DNA from: an uncultured Clostridia bacterium
GTDB lineage: Bacteria; Bacillota; Clostridia; Christensenellales; Borkfalkiaceae
Length of the DNA stretch: 9,681 nt
NCBI GenBank assembly: GCA_946627905.1
Contig: CAMOVY010000033.1
Location: forward strand, 1-9,681
Direction of reading: 5' to 3'
The translations under genes and the position numbers were made by a program. The notes beneath the pieces are model-generated. The model saw only the letters and a program-made list of their open reading frames with translations, ran no database searches and was not told the DNA's origin. Shown here one piece after another: positions 5,947-9,681 of the stretch (position 1 is its first letter; each line of letters opens with the position of its first letter).

Positions 5947-5999
5947 TGCCGCCGACTTTGGCGGCAAAAGCCGTTGTTCGGCGCGTTCCTACGCCGCCC
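5947..5999. repeat. GC-rich cluster of short palindromes (REP-like)
   Basis: Within about 50 bases there are TGCCGCC/GGCGGCA (5947-5953 with 5960-5966), GCCG/CGGC (5970-5973 with 5979-5982) and CGGCG/CGCCG (5979-5983 with 5992-5996). The cluster is far more GC-rich than the flanks and codes for nothing plausible. It lies between the tRNA terminator and the hydrolase promoter. It may be a degenerate repetitive palindromic element; no second copy of this sequence is in the window. Confidence 0.4.
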
Positions 6000-6007
6000 A
6001 TTAGCAC

Positions 6008-6042
6008 AAAACAGCCTGCCCTTAAAAAGGGCAGGCTGTTTT
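6008..6042 (-). terminator. Terminator of tRNA-Thr
   Basis: A 16-bp stem (6008-6023 pairing 6027-6042), with core CAGCCTGCCC/GGGCAGGCTG and a three-base loop, begins directly after the encoded CCA of the tRNA. The leftward transcript ends in TTTTGTGC. Confidence 0.88.
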
Positions 6043-6118
6043 TGGAGCTACTGGGCGGACTTGAACCGCCGACCTGCTGATTACGAATCAGCTGCTCTAC
6101 CGACTGAGCCACAGTAGC
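6043..6118 (-). tRNA. tRNA-Thr (anticodon CGT)
   Basis: The 76-base gene folds as a full cloverleaf. The acceptor stem is GCTACTG/CAGTAGC and the D-stem GCTC/GAGC with loop AGTCGGTA. The anticodon stem is GCTGA/TCAGC with loop TTCGTAA, placing CGT at 34-36, which reads ACG (threonine). The variable loop is AGGTC-like, the T-stem GGCGG/CCGCC has loop TTCAAGT, the discriminator is T, and CCA is encoded. It ends in its own hairpin terminator. A TATAAT-like box (6124-6119) directly abuts the 5' end and a CATAAT lies just upstream, but no good -35 is seen. The first 15 bases are duplicated at 6229-6243. Confidence 0.96.
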
Positions 6119-6141
6119 ATTATATTATGTTTTACCTTATT

Positions 6142-6241
6142 TACTGTGGCGAAGGCGGTATCCGTAAGGAGCAAGCCGTGCTTGCGACGGAATAGCGTAT
6201 CGCTACGGCGTTAGCCGTCGATCGCGTCCTGAGCCACAGTA
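6142..6241. mobile_element. MITE-like 100-bp palindromic element next to tRNA-Thr
   Basis: The element is bounded by 9-bp terminal inverted repeats, TACTGTGGC (6142-6150) and GCCACAGTA (6233-6241). It is flanked by TTATTTA at 6137-6143 and 6245-6251, a possible but imperfectly placed target-site duplication. Inside are four successive small hairpins: TCC-GTAA-GGA (6161-6170), GCAAGC-CGT-GCTTGC (6171-6185), TAGCG-TAT-CGCTA (6193-6205) and ACGGC-GTTA-GCCGT (6205-6218). There is no ORF. The terminal repeats equal the first bases of the adjacent tRNA gene. It could also be a structured RNA or a REP cluster; no transposase is nearby. Confidence 0.5.
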
Positions 6242-6243
6242 GC
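6229..6243 (-). repeat. Duplicated 5' end of tRNA-Thr (15 bp)
   Basis: CTGAGCCACAGTAGC is an exact direct copy of 6104-6118, the first 15 bases of the tRNA gene, on the same strand and 125 bases upstream of it. The match stops where the D-loop would continue, so this is a fragment and not a second tRNA. It overlaps the right end of the MITE-like element. Confidence 0.7.
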
Positions 6244-6318
6244 GTTATTTAGTAAGATAAGCGCTTTTTGTTAAAGCCTAATTATCTTAACATATTTTAT
6301 AAAATTTATCAACGATTT

Positions 6319-6331
6319 TTTAAGACTTAAA
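6319..6331. promoter_or_regulatory. Palindrome TTTAAGACTTAAA, probable operator
   Basis: A perfect 13-bp palindrome centred 62 bases before the DUF6062-type start codon. It is the reverse complement of the core of the large palindrome at 7330-7350 in front of the XRE gene at 7316, and close to the site at 7361-7371. This suggests that the XRE protein encoded at 7116-7316 also binds here. Confidence 0.5.
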
Positions 6332-6342
6332 GGAATTTTTAC

Positions 6343-6380
6343 GTAAAATTTTTCAATTTTACAATATTTAATGTTATAAT
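6343..6380 (+). promoter_or_regulatory. Leaderless-type promoter of the DUF6062-type gene, with palindrome
   Basis: TATAAT (6375-6380) is followed by exactly six bases and then the ATG at 6387, so the transcript should start at or next to the A of the start codon. There is no Shine-Dalgarno sequence. The -35 is weak (TTCAAT at 6352-6357 with 17-base spacing) and lies inside another palindrome, GTAAAATT-TTTC-AATTTTAC (6343-6362). Positions 6245-6318 are otherwise AT-rich with nothing I recognise. Confidence 0.55.
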
Positions 6381-6386
6381 AATTAT

Positions 6387-7064
6387 ATGCAATACCATAT
6401 AGATACGGGTTTGATTTACGAAAAATTCAAAGAAGGTTGCGAATGCCCCCTTTGCGCTATCGAAAAAATCGTGCAGGAACAGTTTTTGCACGAGTTTTTA
6501 AACGACGCGGTTATGGAAGACAATACGCGCATAAAAGTCGGTAAGAAAGGCTTTTGCGATAAACATTTCGATATGCTGTTTAGTAGGCAGAATAAACTTT
6601 CGGTCGCGTTGCAAATCGGCACGCGGGCGGAAAAGGTCGCGCCGCTACTTGGCAAAGTAAAAAGCGCGGGCGCGGCGAAAAAACGCGCCAAAGAAATACA
6701 GGCCGCGCTGCCAAATTGCGTTATCTGCGATTTTATCGAAGAAAGTATGACGAAATACTACAAAACCGTGGCGCAGATGTTCGCACACGAAAAAGATTTT
6801 TATAAAATACTGTTATCGAGTAAAGGTTTTTGCTTAAACCATTACGCAAAACTTTTGGAATACTCATCCTTTGCGGGATTTATGACTAAAGACTATTTGT
6901 CTGTACTGTCTTTTGTACAGGAAAAGAATTTTACCCGCGTACAAACGGAAATAAAGAACTTTTGCGATAGCCACGATTACAGAAACGCCCGTAAACCGTT
7001 AGGCGAAGCGGAAAACGCCCTGCCCCACGCCCGAATTAAGTTTTACGGCGAAAAACAGGAATAA
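6387..7064 (+). CDS. DUF6062-type Cys/His-rich protein (225 aa)
   Basis: The start MQYHIDT followed by CECPLC matches the DUF6062 family of uncharacterised Firmicutes proteins as I remember it. Two similar half-modules are visible. The first is C20-x2-C23 with C57-x2-H60; the second is C111-x2-C114 with C149-x2-H152. The gaps between pairs are nearly equal (34 and 35 residues). A third CDSH is at 193-196. This pattern suggests two metal (probably zinc) sites from an internal duplication, separated by a basic helical segment (about 85-108, AEKVAPLLGKVKSAGAAKKRAK). There is no signal peptide or membrane helix. The start is fixed by the family N-terminus although no ribosome binding site exists. 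It is convergent with XRE 7316 and shares a terminator with it. Biochemical role unknown. Confidence 0.85.
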   Translation: MQYHIDTGLIYEKFKEGCECPLCAIEKIVQEQFLHEFLNDAVMEDNTRIKVGKKGFCDKHFDMLFSRQNKLSVALQIGTRAEKVAPLLGKVKSAGAAKKRAKEIQAALPNCVICDFIEESMTKYYKTVAQMFAHEKDFYKILLSSKGFCLNHYAKLLEYSSFAGFMTKDYLSVLSFVQEKNFTRVQTEIKNFCDSHDYRNARKPLGEAENALPHARIKFYGEKQE

Positions 7065-7086
7065 AATTGTTGAAATTTTAACAAGT

Positions 7087-7118
7087 TAAAAGGCTTATCG
7101 ATTTCGATAAGCCTTTTA
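7087..7118. terminator. Bidirectional terminator overlapping the third XRE gene's stop
   Basis: A 15-bp stem (7087-7101 pairing 7104-7118) with core AAAAGGCTTATCG/CGATAAGCCTTTT ends the DUF6062-type gene (stop 7064). On the other strand it includes the TAA stop of the leftward XRE gene (7116-7118). A near-perfect 18-bp palindrome, TTGTTGAAATTTTAACAA (7067-7084), immediately precedes it. Confidence 0.85.
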
Positions 7119-7316
7119 GTCTATAACGCCGAGAATAAAATCGGTAGTTTCATTAAAATATTTAGCAACGGCGATTATTGCCGAAGCAGTCGGTTCAGTT
7201 CTGCCAAGTTCCCACTTTGCAACCGCCGATTGACTTAAATTAAGTTCTTTTGCAAGTTGCATCTGACTTAAACCCCTATCAATCCGCAACTCTTTCAATC
7301 TATCCTTAAACTCCAT
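7116..7316 (-). CDS. Small XRE-family transcriptional repressor (66 aa)
   Basis: A one-domain Cro/C1-type helix-turn-helix protein. SQMQLAKELN (17-26) and SQSAVAKWELGRT (28-40, with the W-E-G signature) form the motif, followed by EPTASAIIAVAKYF and the FILGVID tail. There is no sensing or cleavage domain, so release from DNA would need an outside signal or dilution. TATAAT (7328-7323) is followed by six bases and then ATG, with no Shine-Dalgarno sequence, which predicts a leaderless mRNA. The gene is divergent from the membrane protein at 7407, across a 90-base spacer packed with AAGTCTT/AAGACTT palindromes, so it probably controls both itself and that gene. It is convergent with the DUF6062-type gene. 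Confidence 0.9.
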   Translation of the reverse strand: MEFKDRLKELRIDRGLSQMQLAKELNLSQSAVAKWELGRTEPTASAIIAVAKYFNETTDFILGVID

Positions 7317-7322
7317 ATTTTT

Positions 7323-7328
7323 ATTATA
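7323..7328 (-). promoter_or_regulatory. -10 box of the third XRE gene, leaderless layout
   Basis: Leftward TATAAT is separated from the ATG at 7316 by six bases. At 17-18 base spacing the -35 would be AGTATT or AAGTAT, which is poor and lies inside the large palindrome 7330-7350. A weak -35 covered by an operator fits a promoter that a bound protein could either block or help. Confidence 0.55.
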
Positions 7329-7329
7329 T

Positions 7330-7372
7330 GTATTTTAAGTCTTAAAATACTTGACAAGTCTTTTAAGACTTG
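7330..7372. promoter_or_regulatory. Palindromic operator set between XRE and membrane-protein genes
   Basis: The first site is a perfect 21-bp palindrome (7330-7350) around TTTTAAGTCTTAAAA, centred on 7340. The second is CAAGTCTT-TT-AAGACTTG (7355-7372), which holds two overlapping copies of the core (AAGTCTT centred 7359, AAGACTT centred 7368). The first covers the upstream part of the leftward XRE promoter; the second fills the spacer of the rightward promoter. Repression of the rightward gene by the XRE protein is the simplest reading. Confidence 0.65.
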
Positions 7373-7379
7373 GTATAAT
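7351..7379 (+). promoter_or_regulatory. Perfect consensus promoter of the 7407 membrane gene
   Basis: TTGACA (7351-7356), a 17-base spacer and TATAAT (7374-7379) match the consensus at all positions. The spacer is the AAGTCTT/AAGACTT operator, so a bound repressor would exclude RNA polymerase. The expected start is near 7386, giving a leader of about 20 bases without a ribosome binding site. Confidence 0.85.
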
Positions 7380-7406
7380 CAATTTAAAAATTTTTAATGG
7401 TACAAT

Positions 7407-7703
7407 ATGACAAAAAAGAAATTAGAGAAATTCAGAAAAAGAATAGCGATTTTAATTATGCTAACATACTTGGCAACGGCTCTTGGTTGCACGCTGTGTT
7501 TTGCTTATGCCATATTTTACCAAAATATTTCTTTTATTTTTTACGGCATATTATTGTTAGTATCTTACTTCTTATGTTCCGCAGTTCTTGAAAGTTTGCA
7601 TTTTTTACTTGAAGAAAGAATTTACGGTGTTAAAAATTTAGAAGAAGATAACGATAAGCCAAATACAGAAAATGAAACAATAAAATCCGAAAGTGATAAC
7701 TAA
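7407..7703 (+). CDS. Small two-span membrane protein, unknown function (98 aa)
   Basis: After a basic N-terminus (MTKKKLEKFRKR), two hydrophobic helices are predicted at about residues 13-37 and 41-63. A short linker and a strongly acidic, low-complexity tail follow (EEDNDKPNTENETIKSESDN, 79-98). By the positive-inside rule both ends probably face the cytoplasm. I recognise no family. No Shine-Dalgarno sequence precedes the ATG; an overlapping 64-codon frame starting at 7397 is less likely because it is shorter. The gene has a perfect promoter occupied by XRE operators, so it is probably kept off until the repressor is lost. It is much more AT-rich than engB and lon beside it, which suggests that it and its repressor were acquired together. 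Confidence 0.7.
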   Translation: MTKKKLEKFRKRIAILIMLTYLATALGCTLCFAYAIFYQNISFIFYGILLLVSYFLCSAVLESLHFLLEERIYGVKNLEEDNDKPNTENETIKSESDN

Positions 7704-7736
7704 AAAGGATGGGTTCGAATCCCATCCTTTTTAGTT
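7698..7736. terminator. Bidirectional terminator with a tRNA T-arm-like loop
   Basis: A 16-bp stem (7698-7713 pairing 7721-7736), with core AAAAAGGATGGG/CCCATCCTTTTT, is closed by the seven-base loop TTCGAAT. The top of the hairpin, GGGTTCGAATCCC, is what a tRNA T-arm looks like. It includes the stop codon of the 7407 gene (7701-7703) and lies 16 bases beyond the leftward engB stop, so it can end both convergent transcripts. Confidence 0.85.
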
Positions 7737-7751
7737 AAAAACTTTTTATCT

Positions 7752-8336
7752 TTATTCCTCCGCTTTTATCGCGGTATGTATCGCCGCGAAAATCTCTTTC
7801 TTGCCTATACCCTTTTCCGCGGAAGAACATATAATATTATCTATACCGAGTTTTAAACTTGCCGCAATATTCATCATTTGCGGCTTTATTTTCGTTTTCG
7901 GCAGTTTATCCGCTTTCGTTGCGACCGCAACGAACGGGATAGTATAATGATATAAGTAATTTATCATTTGTTTGTCGTCCGCGGTCGGTTCGTGCCGAAT
8001 ATCGACTAAAGAAAGTAAAAGCGTTATATTTTGCGTGGCGAAAAACTCTTCTAAAAGCCTTGCCCACTTTGCCTTTTCTTCCTTCGAGACTTTGGCAAAG
8101 CCGTACCCCGGTAAATCCGCAAGCACAAACGCGCCGAAATCAAAATAATTGACGAGCCTTGTTCTGCCTGGGTCTGCCGACGTTTTAGCGAGTTTTTTAT
8201 TTGCCGCAAGCATATTGATAAGAGAACTTTTACCGACGTTCGATTTGCCGCTTACGGCGATAATAGGTCTCCCGTCCGAATAAAATTCGCCGCCATTTGC
8301 CACGGACGTTATGAATTTAGCCGTAAAATTTTCCAT
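7752..8336 (-). CDS. engB: Ribosome-assembly GTPase EngB (YsxC/YihA)
   Basis: A TRAFAC-class GTPase needed for late assembly of the large ribosomal subunit, acting in the cytosol. The G motifs are in order: G1 GKSNVGKS (30-37), G2 in DPGRTR with Thr59, G3 DLPGYG (74-79), G4 TKAD (140-143) and G5 SSAEKGIG (171-178). At 194 residues it is the usual length for a single-domain EngB. Its ATG overlaps the lon stop codon by one base (TAATG), implying translational coupling, and AAGGG inside the end of lon is its ribosome binding site. The lon-engB order is conserved in Bacillus and many other Firmicutes (lonA-ysxC). It shares a terminator with the convergent membrane gene at 7407. Confidence 0.97.
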   Translation of the reverse strand: MENFTAKFITSVANGGEFYSDGRPIIAVSGKSNVGKSSLINMLAANKKLAKTSADPGRTRLVNYFDFGAFVLADLPGYGFAKVSKEEKAKWARLLEEFFATQNITLLLSLVDIRHEPTADDKQMINYLYHYTIPFVAVATKADKLPKTKIKPQMMNIAASLKLGIDNIICSSAEKGIGKKEIFAAIHTAIKAEE

Positions 8337-9681
8337 TACTTACCCTTTTTGCCGCTTTTAACGCCGAAGTCAATAGCGTTTTTAAATACGGTATCGACCG
8401 TTTCCGCGGTTATGAATTTGATTTCTTTTTTAACGACTTTCGGCAAGTCTTCTAAATCCTTTTCGTTGCCTTTGGGGATTATAACCGTCTTTATCCCCGC
8501 GCGATAAGCGGCAAGTGATTTTTCTTTAAGCCCGCCTATCGGCAACACTTTGCCGCGGAGTGTTATTTCGCCCGTCATGGCGACTTCTTTTTTTACCGCC
8601 TTTTCGGTGAACGCCGAAAGGATTGCCGTTGCCATAGTTATACCTGCCGACGGACCGTCTTTGGGCGTTGCGCCTTCGGGTACGTGGATATGAATATCTT
8701 TTGTCGTAAACTTTTCTTCCGCTATGCCGTACTTTTCGGCATTAGCGTGAATATAACTTATCGCGGCGCGGGCGGATTCCTTCATAACGTCGCCGAGTTT
8801 ACCGGTTAAAAGTATTTCGCCTTTACCGGAAAGCAAACTCACTTCGATTGTCAAGGTTACGCCGCCGACGCTCGTCCACGCAAGCCCCGTACACGCGCCC
8901 ACTTCGTTGCGGTCAAGCGTTTCGCCTTTAATAAACTTTTTCGCGCCGAGATAATTTTTAACGCTCTCTTCGGTTATTATCTGTTTTTTTACACGCGGGT
9001 GTTCGGCAACGAGTGCCGCCACCTTACGGATAACGCTACCGATTTCCCGTTCCAGATTACGAACGCCTGCTTCCATCGTGTAGCCTTCGACAATCTCTTT
9101 CACCGCGCCCGCGGTAAACTCCACTTTTTTATCGGTAAGCCCGTTGTTTTTTATCTGTTTGGGGATAAGATACTGCTTTGCTATCTCCTGTTTTTCTTCC
9201 TGCGTGTAGCCGGTTAGTTCTATTATTTCCATACGGTCTAAAAGCGGGTACGGAATAGTATCCACGGTGTTTGCCGTGGTTATAAACATTACTTTTGACA
9301 AATCGAACGGTACTTCCAAAAACCTGTCGCGGAAAGTTGCGTTCTGTTCGGGGTCTAAAACTTCCAAAAGCGCACTTGCGGGGTCGCCGTGAATATCGGA
9401 CGAGAGTTTATCTATTTCGTCCAAAAGGAACACGGGGTTATTAACGCCCGCGGTTTTAAGCCCGTAAATGATGCGCCCCGGCATTGCGCCGACGTAGGTT
9501 TTACGGTGTCCGCGGATTTCCGCTTCGTCTTTAACGCCGCCCAAACTCATCCGCACGAATTTGCGGTTAAGCGCGCGGGCAATCGACGTTGCGACCGAAG
9601 TTTTACCCACCCCGGGCGGGCCTACGAAACACAGGATAGGTCCTTTTAACTGTTTGGTAAGGTGCAGAATGGCGATATACT
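8336..9681 (-). CDS. lon: ATP-dependent protease Lon, C-terminal part (runs off the right edge)
   Basis: An AAA+ serine protease that degrades damaged and regulatory proteins in the cytosol. About 447 codons, more than half of the usual ~800, are present. The N-terminal substrate-binding domain lies outside the window. Counting from the edge: Walker A GPPGVGKT at 20-27, Walker B FLLDEID about 84-90, the sensor-1 region (TTAN) near 134, and the Lon protease domain with catalytic Ser344 in DGPSAG and Lys387 in GGLKEK. The dyad spacing of 43 residues equals that of E. coli Lon (S679/K722). The frame is open to the edge (upstream residues read LTKQLKGPILCFV), so GTG 9610 within Walker A is not a start. 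The stop overlaps the engB start. The promoter is not in view. Confidence 0.97.
   Translation of the reverse strand, partial: YIAILHLTKQLKGPILCFVGPPGVGKTSVATSIARALNRKFVRMSLGGVKDEAEIRGHRKTYVGAMPGRIIYGLKTAGVNNPVFLLDEIDKLSSDIHGDPASALLEVLDPEQNATFRDRFLEVPFDLSKVMFITTANTVDTIPYPLLDRMEIIELTGYTQEEKQEIAKQYLIPKQIKNNGLTDKKVEFTAGAVKEIVEGYTMEAGVRNLEREIGSVIRKVAALVAEHPRVKKQIITEESVKNYLGAKKFIKGETLDRNEVGACTGLAWTSVGGVTLTIEVSLLSGKGEILLTGKLGDVMKESARAAISYIHANAEKYGIAEEKFTTKDIHIHVPEGATPKDGPSAGITMATAILSAFTEKAVKKEVAMTGEITLRGKVLPIGGLKEKSLAAYRAGIKTVIIPKGNEKDLEDLPKVVKKEIKFITAETVDTVFKNAIDFGVKSGKKGK

Noticed and set aside
5900..6112. Leftward ORF of 70 codons beginning MAQSVEQLIRNQQVGG
   Set aside because: Its first third is the translated tRNA-Thr gene and the rest crosses the tRNA terminator and a palindromic cluster; this is a well-known kind of spurious ORF.
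6229..6243. A second complete tRNA-Thr gene
   Set aside because: The match ends after 15 bases; no anticodon arm, T-arm or acceptor 3' strand follows.
7397..7591. Rightward 64-codon ORF overlapping the 7407 gene in another frame
   Set aside because: The 7407 frame is longer and gives a coherent protein (basic start, two membrane helices, acidic tail). The 7397 frame has no ribosome binding site and no sensible domain.
7698..7736. A tRNA gene ending at the TTCGAAT arm
   Set aside because: Only the T-arm is present; the flanking sequence pairs as a simple extended hairpin and lacks an anticodon arm and CCA.
8336..9610. lon read as a complete 424-aa protein starting at GTG 9610
   Set aside because: That GTG codes for the valine in the Walker A motif GPPGVGKT, and the frame continues open to the window edge with Lon-like sequence.
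9389..9649. 86-codon ORF antisense to lon
   Set aside because: It lies across the Lon Walker A and Walker B coding region, so the sense frame is certain. The 8999-9217 ORF is rejected for the same reason.

Overview
This window looks like a piece of a low-to-mid GC Clostridia-type (Firmicutes) chromosome, probably from an uncultured gut lineage. The grounds are the lon-engB gene order, consensus sigma-A promoters, strong AAGGAG-type ribosome binding sites on most genes, a DUF6062-type protein, and AT-rich spacers. The genus cannot be read from the sequence.

Layout. (1) Positions 1-1110 are AT-rich and accessory in character: the 5' tip of a leftward gene, then two small stand-alone XRE-type repressor genes (426-641 and 827-1036). 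Each lies behind its own set of palindromic operators, and both sets use a 29-bp centre-to-centre pitch. A strong hairpin terminator separates the two genes, and a CATTGCGAG-type interspersed repeat follows the second. (2) Positions 1151-5854 are mostly chromosomal: leftward pckG (GTP-dependent PEP carboxykinase) with its promoter and terminator, a divergent rightward gene of unknown function, a six-span membrane protein behind a perfect consensus promoter, and a convergent leftward alpha/beta hydrolase sharing a bidirectional terminator with it. (3) Positions 5920-6300 hold a leftward tRNA-Thr(CGT) with its terminator, flanked by two GC-rich palindromic clusters. One of these is a 100-bp MITE-like element whose ends copy the first bases of the tRNA gene. 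(4) Positions 6300-7740 hold a Cys/His-rich DUF6062-type gene, a third small XRE gene and a divergent two-span membrane protein gene. The XRE gene and the membrane gene are controlled from a shared set of palindromes, and a copy of the same palindrome lies about 1 kb away, upstream of the DUF6062-type gene. (5) Positions 7752-9681 carry engB (ribosome-assembly GTPase) overlapping the 3' part of lon, which runs off the right edge.

The most interesting feature is the control architecture. Three one-domain XRE repressors each appear to have a distinct, locally repeated palindrome. Two promoters (XRE 7316 and the DUF6062-type gene 6387) place TATAAT exactly six bases before the ATG with no Shine-Dalgarno sequence, which predicts leaderless mRNAs. 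The XRE/membrane-protein pair is laid out much like a phage repressor switch. I see no CRISPR array, no transposase, no riboswitch that I recognise, and no intact prophage.
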